In this document: positions 19,190 through 29,200 of the stretch, one piece after another
Position numbering within the stretch: position 1 is the stretch's first letter
Layout: each line of letters opens with the position of its first letter
Source of the DNA: Trichomonas vaginalis G3
Taxonomy: Eukaryota; Parabasalia; Trichomonadida; Trichomonadidae
DNA length: 64,000 nucleotides
Assembly: GCF_026262505.1 (NCBI RefSeq)
Contig: NC_067206.1
Span: forward strand, 35,045,896-35,109,895
Reading direction: 5' to 3'
The notes under the pieces: model-generated
What the model saw: the letters and a program-made list of their open reading frames with translations, nothing else
Told to the model about the DNA's origin: nothing
The model's database searches: none
Program-made: the position numbers and the translations under genes

Positions 19190-19207
19190 TTTTATTCTAG
19201 ATAAAAT
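19190..19207. promoter_or_regulatory. 18-bp bidirectional start region
   Basis: TTTTTATTCTAGATAAAA separates two divergent ATGs. Closely similar spacers occur at 3476-3493 (TTTTTATTCTAAGTAAA) and 37562-37580 (TTTTTATTACGATTAAAAA). Such a short gap implies that initiator elements overlap the start codons. Confidence 0.55.
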
Positions 19208-20056
19208 ATGCTTTCAATAGAAAAAGAAAATTCAAGAGTTGCTACAACTAAACCATTAGATGAACTTTTTACGAATGTCGGTCAAAAGTTTGAGACAGAG
19301 ACCGTAAAGCATGAAGGCTATCGTTTTGACTACCCATTGAGATGGTTAAGAGACCCATCCGTCACAAAAGCTGTTGGCTTTCGTAGAATGAAGTTCATTT
19401 CAGAAGCCATACATGGTTTCCCATTTACGGTCGCTTTTGAAGTTCGATACTATAACAAAGAGAAACGTATGTATGAGAAATTTGAACAGGGAAAACTTTT
19501 ACAAGTTAGTTTGCTTGTAAATTTAGAAACAACTCTTCAAGCTTTTCAAGAAAAAATAAACGATATCTATCTCGAATATGCAAAACAGTACAACATTGAC
19601 GAAGGAGAGTACCATCTCGATATTTTATATGACAGGAAAAATGCAACTGTTAAATTCAATAGAATAGAAGACCTTGGAGACAACGTTTATATTTCTACAA
19701 AATATAACAACTTGGCATGGTATAGGTTTCTGAGGATGTTAAATCAGCCTGCAGAATATCCAGTACACCCGAACTTTTATGAAGTCGAAAACCCTAATGG
19801 AACATATGAAAATGTTTTCGACTCAGATGCTATTATAGTTCATGCTTCATTTTCTGGTGCACAAAACTCTTTTTTATGCTTGGCAAACGACTTTTACGAA
19901 AAACCTACAAAGCTATATGAACCGCCGAGTGGAAGTATTTCAGACTTTCAAGTATGGTTTACTACAGATGGAAGAAAGAGAATAATTCCATTATACCACG
20001 CGTTTTACTTAGAACTTAGTTTCATATACAACTACTATCGAACGGTAAAAATATGA
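19208..20056 (+). CDS. hypothetical beta-rich structural protein
   Basis: 282 residues, beta-rich (FPFTVAFEVRYYNKEKRMYEK, KLLQVSLLVNLETTL), without membrane spans or catalytic motifs. It sits opposite the fibre gene in a divergent pair, the same place taken by 37581-38060 beside the putative capsid gene in the next element. A capsid or penton-associated role is possible but not demonstrated. It converges on a small amphipathic peptide gene after 4 bases. Confidence 0.5.
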   Translation: MLSIEKENSRVATTKPLDELFTNVGQKFETETVKHEGYRFDYPLRWLRDPSVTKAVGFRRMKFISEAIHGFPFTVAFEVRYYNKEKRMYEKFEQGKLLQVSLLVNLETTLQAFQEKINDIYLEYAKQYNIDEGEYHLDILYDRKNATVKFNRIEDLGDNVYISTKYNNLAWYRFLRMLNQPAEYPVHPNFYEVENPNGTYENVFDSDAIIVHASFSGAQNSFLCLANDFYEKPTKLYEPPSGSISDFQVWFTTDGRKRIIPLYHAFYLELSFIYNYYRTVKI

Positions 20057-20060
20057 TTTT

Positions 20061-20303
20061 TTAATACGGTTGAGGTGTTGGATTTGGTTGCCAACTAGAC
20101 TGTGGTGCAGGTTCAGGCTGTTGTATAACAGGAGCTTGCTCTTCTGGTTCAGGGTCTTTAGGTATAATACCAACGAACTGACCTACTCTTTTGCCAATAT
20201 TTTTGACTCCGTTCCAAATTCCTCTTCCGACGGTTTTTATTCCATTCCATATACCTCTTCCAACATTTCGAAAGAAGTTTCCTATTCTTCCAAAGAAACC
20301 CAT
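20061..20303 (-). CDS. amphipathic basic peptide with Pro-rich tail
   Basis: 80 residues. The N-terminal 45 are repeats of a Gly/Trp/Ile/Arg amphipathic unit (GRGIWNGIKTV, GRGIWNGVKNI), and the remaining 35 are Pro/Gln-rich. It starts MGFFGRIGNFF, like other presumed membrane-active peptides in this window. Known relatives in adenovirus-like particles disrupt membranes or bind DNA in the core. The assignment here rests on composition. Confidence 0.5.
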   Translation of the reverse strand: MGFFGRIGNFFRNVGRGIWNGIKTVGRGIWNGVKNIGKRVGQFVGIIPKDPEPEEQAPVIQQPEPAPQSSWQPNPTPQPY

Positions 20304-20321
20304 TTTACTATATGTAAAAAT

Positions 20322-20684
20322 CTAATGTCCACCTAGTCTCTTACGTTTCCTTCTGAGTTCCATAGCATTCTTTAACTGGAGCTCATACATTCTGTTTCTC
20401 CTCTGGTAGAAAACATACTCTGGGTCAACTCCTGTGTTCGCGTCATCTGCATAGAGTTGTTTATATCCCACTTCGGGGTTTGTATAAAACTCTTTCCATC
20501 TCATATTTGCATACCATGGTGGTAAGCCTAACGCAGCGTCATTTGACATGGCAGTTTGCATTTGTACATCTGTTGGCACTTGACCATAGTTTGCCATTGC
20601 AGTTTGTATTCTAACTTCATTTGGAATATTCTCTGGGTTTGGTTGTCCAGGTTGCTGTGCATTCGCTAAGTTCTGTGCGTCCAT
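20322..20684 (-). CDS. hypothetical protein (120 aa)
   Basis: The N-terminal 55 residues are Asn/Gln/Pro-rich with two related segments (VRIQTAMANYGQVP, VQMQTAMSND). The C-terminal part is aromatic, then strongly basic (ELRRKRKRLGGH), suggesting nucleic acid contact. It lies 18 bases upstream of the amphipathic peptide gene on the same strand. No family is recognised. Confidence 0.5.
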   Translation of the reverse strand: MDAQNLANAQQPGQPNPENIPNEVRIQTAMANYGQVPTDVQMQTAMSNDAALGLPPWYANMRWKEFYTNPEVGYKQLYADDANTGVDPEYVFYQRRNRMYELQLKNAMELRRKRKRLGGH

Positions 20685-20707
20685 TTAATATTAGATAAAA
20701 ATATCTC

Positions 20708-20839
20708 TTACGAGTACATATGCTGAACATTTGCAGGCATTGGTTCATCTTCATATTCTCTGTACTTTTCTGCCACGTCAAATAAGTAAATGACACAATG
20801 GAAAAAACCTAAAACAAGTAGTCCTATTTCAAACCACAT
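20708..20839 (-). CDS. 43-aa single-pass membrane protein
   Basis: Starts MWFEIGLLVLGFFHCVIYLF, a clear membrane helix at the N-terminus, and ends in an acidic tail. Its ATG lies inside the last codons of the methyltransferase gene, a 16-base overlap, so both would be read from one transcript or from an internal start. Size and location recall small membrane proteins of viral elements. Function is unknown. Confidence 0.5.
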   Translation of the reverse strand: MWFEIGLLVLGFFHCVIYLFDVAEKYREYEDEPMPANVQHMYS

Positions 20840-21642
20840 TTACTTACCAATAAAATTTCTTTATTGTGACACTTTCTCCAGTTTATAGGACCTCTCTCAT
20901 ATTCTATCTTGTCATATATAAACTCATAGTCATGTATGTCCTCTAACCATCTCATAACGGTTTCCAAACCACTTTTATCGGATGTAAAGTAAAAGCATGG
21001 ATGGTTATGTAAAACGTCTAAAGTTTCTAAAGAGTCTCTCAAAGTCCAGTCTACTTGGTATTGAAAATCCCATGTGTTATAGAACGGCGGGTCCACTATA
21101 AAGAAAACATTTTCCTTGTCTTTATATTTTTCATACAACTCTGTCCAATGACATCTCACAAACTCTATACCCTCAGTATATTTTTCTATGTCCTCTTTGA
21201 AAACATTTGTATAGTTAAGATATAAAACTTTTGACATAAGTGTTTCAATGTCATGAACTCTTATAGCACCACTATATAATAGTCTAGCAGATATACTATC
21301 CCAGTCTATATACTCTGCCTTTTTCAAAACCTCTCTGACAGTATTTTTCTTATCTAATGGTATACGTTCCATCTTACCTATAGGTATCTTTTCTTTTAAC
21401 TCTTTCAATATTTTGTTTGTGTCTGGTATATGTTTGAGACGGTTCATATAGTTGTCGAAGTCATTGCATATAATCTTTGAGTCAGGAAATATTGTATGGC
21501 ACAAATGAGATATATAGAAACTTCCACCGAACAAGTCTACAAATGTTAGACCATTCGGTAGTTTCTTAAGTTCTCTCAATAGAATATCTTTACATCTACT
21601 CTTATTTCCAAAGAAGGGTAACGGTGGTTTTGTAAAATTCAT
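20824..21642 (-). CDS. Dam-like (D12 class) DNA adenine N6-methyltransferase
   Basis: 272 residues. The N-terminal PFFGNKSR fits the FxGxK motif of D12 enzymes, VDLFGGSFYISHL is the SAM-binding motif I, and FFIVDPPFYN holds the DPPF/Y catalytic motif IV. The order and length are normal for a complete Dam-type enzyme, and the frame is intact. It would place 6-methyladenine in element or host DNA, perhaps for expression control or protection. It is the outermost gene of this element, next to a GC-rich hairpin and poly-T. Confidence 0.85.
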   Translation of the reverse strand: MNFTKPPLPFFGNKSRCKDILLRELKKLPNGLTFVDLFGGSFYISHLCHTIFPDSKIICNDFDNYMNRLKHIPDTNKILKELKEKIPIGKMERIPLDKKNTVREVLKKAEYIDWDSISARLLYSGAIRVHDIETLMSKVLYLNYTNVFKEDIEKYTEGIEFVRCHWTELYEKYKDKENVFFIVDPPFYNTWDFQYQVDWTLRDSLETLDVLHNHPCFYFTSDKSGLETVMRWLEDIHDYEFIYDKIEYERGPINWRKCHNKEILLVSKCGLK

Positions 21643-21695
21643 TTTATATATATAATAAAAATGTTTTTTCCTGAAAAGTGACAGAAAAGTGACGG

Positions 21696-21728
21696 GGGGC
21701 TAGAGGGCACGAAGTGCCTGGAAGCCCC
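21696..21728. other. GC-rich double-stem hairpin at element edge
   Basis: GGGGCT (21696-21701) pairs with AGCCCC (21723-21728), and inside it GGCAC (21706-21710) pairs with GTGCC (21714-21718) around a GAA loop. A 33-base poly-T (21735-21767) follows. It stands out in AT-rich surroundings. It could be a transcript end or part of the element terminus. Confidence 0.7.
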
Positions 21729-21732
21729 ACTA

Positions 21733-21734
<2 letters not shown>

Positions 21735-21767
<33 letters not shown>
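21735..21767. repeat. 33-base poly-T tract
   Basis: Uninterrupted T run between the hairpin at the edge of the methyltransferase element and the tandem repeats. The length is likely to be imprecise in the assembly. Confidence 0.9.
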
Positions 21768-21772
<5 letters not shown>

Positions 21773-21795
21773 GAGACAAAATTAAAACAAGAATT

Positions 21796-22106
21796 GAAGA
21801 TTGTGTATGAATGTGTCATTCTGGGAGACTTGCATAGACAATGTCTCCCACAATGACACATAGCACACAATAACAGTGCACTGTTGCACTTTGTTGACAA
21901 AAGATACACAATCAGAAGAAGATTGTGTATGAATGTGTCATTCTGGGAGACTTGCATAGACAATGTCTCCCACAATGACACATAGCACACAATAACAGTG
22001 CACTGTTGCACTTTGTTGACAAAAGATACACAATCAGAAGAAGATTGTGTATGAATGTGTCATTCTGGGAGACTTGCATAGACAATGTCTCCCAAAATGA
22101 CACATA
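21796..22106. repeat. 122-bp tandem repeat, about 2.5 copies
   Basis: Units start at 21796, 21918 and 22040. Each holds an 18-bp stem with one mismatch (TGTGTCATTCTGGGAGAC against GTCTCCCACAATGACACA). The first two also hold the perfect palindrome ACAGTGCACTGT; the third is cut before it. ORFs in the array are by-products. Confidence 0.9.
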
Positions 22107-22158
22107 TAGATATATAAAAGCATAATATGCTATTTTGTGTTTCAAAGTATTACAAAAT

Positions 22159-22803
22159 GATTCTTCTAAAAGTTGCTCAGTGAACAACAAACACTTGTTA
22201 TTGTTATAATTCAAGTGAATGTTGTATACAAAGACAACAATTGTCTATCAATTGTTGTCTTTGATTCAACTTTGACAAGAATCACAAATGATTCTTCTCA
22301 AAGTTGCTCAGTGAACAACAAACACTTGTTATTGTTTATAATTCAAGTGAATGTTGTATACAAAGACAACAATTGTCTATCAATTGTTGTCTTTGATTCA
22401 ACTTTGACAAGAATCACAAATGATTCTTCTCAAAGTTGCTCAGTGAACAACAAACACTTGTTATTGTTTATAATTCAAGTGAATGTTGTACACAAAGACA
22501 ACAATTGTCTATCAATTGTTGTCTTTGATTCAACTTTGACAAGAATCACAAATGATTCTTCTCAAAGTTGCTCAGTGAACAACAAACACTTGTTATTGTT
22601 TATAATTCAAGTGAATGTTGTACACAAAGACAACAATTGTCTATCAATTGTTGTCTTTGATTCAACTTTGACAAGAATCACAAATGATTCTTCTCAAAGT
22701 TGCTCAGTGAACAACAAACACTTGTTATTGTTTATAATTCAAGTGAATGTTGTACACAAAGACAACAATTGTCTATCAATTGTTGTCTTTGATTCAACTT
22801 TAT
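22159..22803. repeat. 132-bp tandem repeat, five copies
   Basis: Units start at 22159, 22290, 22422, 22554 and 22686 and are nearly identical. Each contains a perfect 14-bp stem (AAAGACAACAATTG, loop TCTAT, CAATTGTTGTCTTT). The period is a multiple of three, so one frame stays open for over 600 bases without being a gene. Copies 1-2 share GTATAC where 3-5 have GTACAC, suggesting stepwise spread. Confidence 0.9.
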
Positions 22804-23822
22804 TAAAAATTTTAATTATATCTTTTAATTTATATTTATTTACGTTCACATTTCTTTTATATCCTTTATATTAATATAAAATTTCGGTTGATCCTCACTC
22901 TTTTTCACATATTTTTTCAATAAGATACCCAATTTTTGTATTTATTCTGATTAATATTTTTCACTGTTAATTTTATTGATATCTCAAACTATTTCAACAT
23001 TTAGTTTTTTAAAAACTCTATTTTTTGTTCTCTCTCTCAATTTTCAAAAGTCATTAATTTTGCATTACTTTATTTAAAATATAATTATCATTGGATAAAA
23101 ACATTTATTATAATGCCATTTTGGATCAATCTTATGATATTTCAAATCTTTTAAAATACACTCATTCATAACAAATAGTTGCCCTAGACATGTGCGTAAC
23201 CTCTGTGTACGATATTCCAACACCTTACGACCTGTATGCAAGTTTTTAATTATTGAATAAAAAAACAACAACATACCGTACTTCGAGTATAAAACATGTA
23301 TACCCTAATAAAAACAAAAATTAGGACATATTTGATTTATGATTTCTTTTCACAAATCGAAATTTTGATCTCTCAATTTTAAACATTTTTCAAAAAAAAA
23401 ACTTATAAATATATTTCTTATTGTATAATATTGAAAAATAAATCATCATCATGGATGAATATTACTAGGACTTCAGAATTATTTATTTTTTCGATCTAAA
23501 TATAGAAATAATATCTACTCTATATAAAAATAACAATTATTTAATTTTATTGAAATTTTTATTATTTGATTAATATATTTTATGTGATATCTTAAATAGC
23601 AATAAAAACTACACCACATAGTTATTCTAGGGTACCTTCATCTACTTCTAGAATTATAGGCTCTGGATTCGAATCTATGGTGCGCTATTGATAAAGTAAA
23701 TTTCTCCATAGGCCCCCAAAAAATTGACAACCCAGGAATTATAGGGTATTATTTAACAATTTTCATTTTTTTCTTTGAGTAGGGGTAATTTTAGCTAAAA
23801 GTGACACACCTGTAAAAAGTGA

Positions 23823-23857
23823 CACACCCGTGAAGGGTGTGATTACCGATCGGTAAT
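23823..23857. other. adjacent hairpin and 16-bp palindrome
   Basis: CACACCC (23823-23829), loop GTGAA, GGGTGTG (23835-23841), followed directly by the perfect palindrome ATTACCGATCGGTAAT (23842-23857). It lies close to the left end of the 901-bp unit. Confidence 0.75.
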
Positions 23858-24151
23858 TTCGACAGTTTAGAATTTAACATTTTTTATGGAACTGTTGCGA
23901 GTTTCATAAAGAATTTAAGGAATATAAGCAAAGATTTGAATCAAAATCTTAGACCTAAGCCGCTCGATTCGCTCGCGGCTTCCGCGAATTACAGATCAGC
24001 AAAGATTTGAATCAAAATCTTCGAACTAAGCCGATCGCTTCGCTCGCGGCTTTCTTTATTATTTTAAATTTGCATATTTCCATCAAAAGTTCATAAGGTA
24101 AAAAATTTCGTTTATTTTTACTAAGAAAAAAAAGGTTTTTGATAATAAATT

Positions 24152-24506
24152 TATTTTATTTCGAAAAAGTAGCAATAATCGTAAAAGGGTATTGATAGGC
24201 TTGCTAAAGTAACTAATTTTAGCTGTCAAATACTTTTGTATTTTGAAGTAAATTAGTATAAATTTGTTTTTACTTTTATTTCGAAAAAGTAGCAATAATC
24301 GTAAAAGGGTATTGATAGGCTTGCTAAAGTAACTAATTTTAGCTGTCAAATACTTTTGTATTTTGAAGTAAATTAGTATAAATTTGTTTTTACTTTTATT
24401 TCGAAAAAGTAGCAATAATCGTAAAAGGGTATTGATAGGCTTGCTAAAGTAACTAATTTTAGCTGTCAAATACTTTTGTATTTTGAAGTAAATTAGTATA
24501 AATTTG
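24152..24506. repeat. 120-bp tandem repeat, three copies
   Basis: Copies of a unit beginning TCGAAAAAGTAGCAATAATC start at 24161, 24281 and 24401 and are virtually identical. The period is a multiple of three, giving a false minus-strand ORF. Each unit contains TTTTAGCT, part of the flanking inverted repeat motif. Confidence 0.9.
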
Positions 24507-24547
24507 ATATTATTTTAACTCCCTTTGAAAACCTCAATTTTCCATAC

Positions 24548-24609
24548 AGAGGGAACGGGAATAGCATCCAATATTCCCTGAGAATGGTTGCGCATTCTCA
24601 GTTCCCTCT
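24548..24609. other. T-shaped (three-way) palindrome
   Basis: The outer stem AGAGGGAAC (24548-24556) pairs perfectly with GTTCCCTCT (24601-24609). Between them are two perfect hairpins: GGGAATA/TATTCCC (24557-24563 and 24572-24578, 8-base loop) and GAGAATG/CATTCTC (24580-24586 and 24593-24599, 6-base loop). Single unpaired bases separate the parts. The fold resembles the T-shaped terminal hairpins of parvovirus-type genomes, without implying homology. Confidence 0.85.
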
Positions 24610-25105
24610 ATATTTCGAACGAAGCTCTCATCGGTCTTTTTTTTTAATACTAAACGTTTTTTTTTCCTGTCACTTTTAGCTAAAATTTGGGTTTGCCTTT
24701 ATTTTTTCTTAGATATAATTCTATTCATTCAATTTGATCGTCATTTTTCAGTACATGATCGTAATTTTCAATTATTGATCGCGATTTTACTTCAGAATTT
24801 GTTCGCAATATTAGTAGTATGATATGATGGGTTTTGTGACTTTTTTTGTAAACGTAAGAATTCATACAATATCGAGCGATTTTGTATCATTTTTTAACAT
24901 ATGAAGTAAAAAATGTATGATTCTGACGGTTTTTATTCTTACGTTTTTGAATAAATCAAGATTTAAAAAATTTTCAAAATTGTAAGACATTTACACTCAG
25001 CCCATACATAACGAAATAAAAAAAAATAAAAAAAATTTTATAAAAAATAAACTTTAAAAATTCATGTCTTACATTTTTGAATAATTTATTTTTATTTTGT
25101 ATGAA

Positions 25106-26214
25106 ATGAGCGTCAAAACTAACAACGTTAAAAAATTAGGATTCACAAACGAGGAAATAAAGGATATATTAGAGGAGGTGGGTTATGAAGTTAGTAAATA
25201 TTATTTAAGAAATTGTAAAAAATTTGCTGAGTTATTAAATGATTTCGATTATGATGGAAAAATGAATAAAGATGATGTTATAAATTTCTTATATCCCACA
25301 TCTGAAGAAGAAAAACCTAAAGAACCTGATGTTTTCCCTGAATATTATGAAGAACGGATTAAAGATGATGAATACAATGAAATTGAAAGACTAGAAAAAA
25401 TAAGAGATGAAATAGATGAAAAAATTAAGGAATTAAGAGAAGTTGAAAAATATAATGAAAATGAAGTAGAGGGTTTAATGAATATCCCAGCTTCAGAATC
25501 AGAAGTACAGAAATCTCATGAAGAAAGATATAAAAATTATGTCTCAGAATCAACACAAAATTTATTAGATGGCGAAATAGATGAAACACTTTCAGAAGAA
25601 GGCACTAAATTTATACGTAAACATAAGTTACAATTTATTGATAATGAAGAATACCCTTGTATCTTACTTTCACCACCTTTAGATTCCGAAAAATTCAAAA
25701 AAGCTCTTAAAAATGTGACATATGCAACTAATACGATTAAGAAAGAAGATCATGATATTTACACAAATTATTATTTAAATAAATGCACAGGTGTTGATAA
25801 AGTTTTTGATTTATTAGATAAAATATCAAAAGAAACCATTGGAACATATAAAATTTTGTGTGATTGTGGTTTCATTATTGAAGATACTAATAATGTTTCA
25901 TATGAAAGAACAACACCGAAGGAAGACGAAGTGGAAAGGTCTATACCATTCGTTATTAAGAACATAAAAGATATGAAAACTTATAAACATTATATTTATT
26001 CATTTTTTCAGAAAAAAAGGGAAGCAACCCATAAAACATCTTCTCATCATTTTATAGCTATTCATACATTCCTTTTCAAAGTTGTGTGAAATTAAATAAG
26101 ACAGGAATTAGATTTAATGTATCAGGGTACGCATTCTTGAGTAAATTAAAATGTATTCGTCACGTCGCAGATGATAAAAATTTATGTGTTCTTAATTCAT
26201 TTTATGGGCTTTAA
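25106..26214 (+). pseudogene. hypothetical acidic protein with EF-hand-like loop
   Basis: I prefer the ATG at 25106 (an in-frame ATG lies 9 bases upstream), since other genes here start ATGAG/ATGAC just after the leader. About 370 codons. Residues near 50-61 (DFDYDGKMNKDD) match an EF-hand calcium-binding loop, followed by an acidic coiled coil (about 90-125) and a mixed C-terminal half. The frame stops at 26089, but the natural end (NSFYGL) appears one frame over at 26214. First gene of the element, ahead of PolB. No family is recognised. Confidence 0.6.
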
Positions 26215-26263
26215 AAAATAAACTTTATTTTTATTTATTTTTTAATTTTTTATTCTTACATAA

Positions 26264-29200
26264 ATGAACAAAAACGGAACAGCTAAAATGAATGATAATC
26301 AAATTAGAGCAGAAGGTAGAAGGTTATTTAAACGCTTCTATAACATTCCTGATGGTGTTAATCCTAAAACTCGTAGAAGTTATTTAAATGAAGCAATAGA
26401 TGCATATGAAGGTTTGACATTTCATCAGAAAGTGAGAGATTAGCGAGAATGTTAAATGTTAATATTGATTTCTATTATTGTGATCCTCAACCAGAAGACG
26501 TGGACATAAATAAGGTAGACTTTCCATTAGTGGAATCAATAATGATAGATCCAGAATTTGAAACAATAAATATTTTATTAACACAGAGTCCATGTGGAAA
26601 ACTTCACGCTGACAGAATAACAGACGTTGAAGCACTCACCGGCTATAGAGTTTGTCCATATTGTAAAGAAGAAGTTTATTCTATCCGTGATGATCCAGAA
26701 AGGAAAAACCAAAGAAGATTTTTAAAGCATTGTGAGAAATGTAAAGAAAATAATGGAAGATTAATTCAAGACGTTCATTGCAAAAGACACAGCAACCATA
26801 TGCACCACATATTACGAAACAGAAGATATATCAGTGGTTATTAGCTCATAATTTGCAGGAATATTATCAACCGACAAGATATTATATTACTTTTGACTTC
26901 GAAACATTAGAGACTAAAGAAGAATTACAACTTTCTGAGTGTGCAACTTTGAACGCTTACTTAAAACCATTCATGGTATCATCAACGGTTAAATTAAAGC
27001 CGCAAAGCGGCGAGGTCGTAGACCGTGATAAAACATATACGAGGAATTTTTGCTTAACTTCGAGTGATTCTTTTATTTCTGATTGGATTGAGTTTTTATT
27101 TTCAACCTGTTCATTAGTTGCTAAATCAAATATTGAACAATATGAAGAATTAATGAAGTCGCAAACATTAAATGAAAAACAGAAGGAAGCATTTAAAGAA
27201 CTTCTAGATGAGGAATTCAATAAAGTGAATATCATAGGTTTTAATTCGGGAAAGTTTGATTTAAATTTAATTCTTCGTGATTTAAACACTGCAAAATGGA
27301 AAATAAAATCAATGCTGGGTTCATCTTCACAATTTAAGCAAATCATTGTAAAGAAAACAAACGTTCCATATGAATTGAGATTTATTGACATCAGAAATTA
27401 TATAGCGGGTGGGACATTAGACCAATTCACTCAAGATTTCGGAAACAATAAATCACGTGTTAAATCCTTTTTCCCTTATCAATTCATCACATGGGGAATT
27501 ACGAAGAAGAATTATATAAAGAGGAACCATTCACGAAAGATTCATTTTATTCAGCATTAACTCAAGAAACTATATCAGATAGTGATTATCAAATATATCT
27601 CAATGATGCTAAAAACTTTAAGAATAGATTAGAATATTTTATTCATTATTGCAATAAAGATGTTGAAATTATGATTGACCCAATTGATAAAATTATTGAA
27701 GAAACATTTGTTTATAAAATTGACATGCTTCATAATCTTTCTTTATCATCGAATGCATCAATGATTCGTTACGCGTTAGCATATAAGAACTTCAATCCTA
27801 ACGAAAACTATCTTGAGGAAGAGATAGAATCAAGTTTTGAATTAACGAAAAAGTATTGGAAATATAAAATTGAATCATATAAGAAACAAGATGAAAAAGC
27901 AGAAAGGGATAGTAAAAATAATGTTTCAATGGATGATTTTCAATACTATCACGATTTAATCCTTTCATCTAAATGCAAAATGTGTGGTAAAGCGTTTACA
28001 TATGCAAATAAACCAACATTAGATAGAATCGATAATGAAAAACCACATACTAAAGAAAATTGTCAGTTAATGTGTTGTTATTGCAATGTCGTAAAATCAA
28101 ATAAAGATGAAGATGTTCAACGTTTAAGAATCAATTTAAGAAATTATGCATTAAAAAATAATTTACCAATGACTTTAGATTCAGTTGAAGCTTATCACAT
28201 TCTCCGTAATGGAATTACTGGTGGTTTATCAAATGTTCAACATCGTGTTAATCTTAAAGGAATCACGCACATTAATAAACTTTCATATAATCCAGAAACT
28301 AAAACTGTATCAAATGAGGACACTACCAACATTATGACTCATTTCGTTGGTGTTGATTTTAATTCATTATATCCTTCATCATTTTCATCTAATCCTCATG
28401 ATTTCATTCAATATACTGACCATAAAATGTATATGCCGGGAAGATTGAATGGTGTTATCATTTGTGATACAGCAACAAAGAAAGCAAAAGCACTGGGAAT
28501 AATTAAGAAGAAAAATACTTTATTCGTGGCTGAAGTAAAGGGTCACATTGATGAAAAATACATTAATGATTACATAAACTTTTTACCGATAATAAGAAAC
28601 TTAGATATTATCACAGATGAAAAAACAATTGGCAGTTTTATGTATAATTACATGAAATCAAACAATCTACCAGTTGACCAGAAACAGAGGAAATTAACTC
28701 AGTTAGCATCAACACACAACCAATATCAACCATTTTCTTCTTATTATCTTTGGTATCTAATAGACAGATTTCATTTTATCATCGATGATATTCAATCAAT
28801 TTTAACATTTACTAAAAACACTTGTTTTAATGAATTTGCGAACAAATTTATGAACGAAAGACAAAAGGCTGAATTAGAAGGAAATAAAGGAAAAAGTTTA
28901 TTTTGCAAGATTTCACTTAATGGATCATATGGTTACGATGCAATGAATACACAAAATTACGCAAAGACTAAAATAATGAATGCACAGAAGGCACGCGTTG
29001 CATGTATGTCAAATAAGTTTAAAAACATAAGAGAAATAGGTGAAGATACATATCAAGTGATGCTTAAAGATAGATTTTATAGATGTGATACATGTTTACA
29101 AGAGGCATTCTTCACTTTAGATAACGCAAAATACTGGTATTTGGTTTTCATTTATGATTTTATGTATAAATGCATGGATGTTAATCGTTTTCATTTCATT

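Larger units (their letters stand above)
23787..24687. mobile_element. 901-bp non-coding unit with 20-bp terminal inverted repeats
   Basis: AATTTTAGCTAAAAGTGACA at 23787-23806 is exactly inverted at 24668-24687. Inside lie a hairpin plus palindrome near the left end, a duplicated GC-rich hairpin, three 120-bp repeats, and a T-shaped double hairpin near the right end. There is no coding capacity. This plan suits a non-autonomous (MITE-like) element or a replication/telomere-like structure. No target-site duplication was verified. Confidence 0.55.
22804..25096. other. gene-free AT-rich region between elements
   Basis: No convincing gene is seen. Frames are short and low complexity. Contents: plain AT-rich DNA to about 23780, the 901-bp inverted-repeat unit (23787-24687), then AT-rich sequence with T/A-rich runs up to the start of the next element near 25100. 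A duplicated stretch of about 70 bp with a CGGCTT hairpin (AAGCCG...CGGCTT) lies at 23931-24055. Confidence 0.6.

Noticed and set aside
22173-22874. 233-codon ORF through the 132-bp repeats
   Set aside because: The frame is open only because the repeat length is a multiple of three; the sequence is a hairpin-bearing array with no gene features.
23074-23274. 66-codon ORF on the minus strand
   Set aside because: Isolated, no leader, no recognised motif, in AT-rich spacer; probably chance, though a decayed gene cannot be excluded.
23640-23700. Possible tRNA around GATTCGAATC
   Set aside because: A B-box-like palindrome is present but no A box at a suitable distance and no cloverleaf can be drawn.
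24083-24469. 128-codon minus-strand ORF
   Set aside because: By-product of the three 120-bp repeats.
21796-24506. CRISPR array
   Set aside because: Repeats are 120-132 bp head-to-tail units without unique spacers, in eukaryotic-type DNA.
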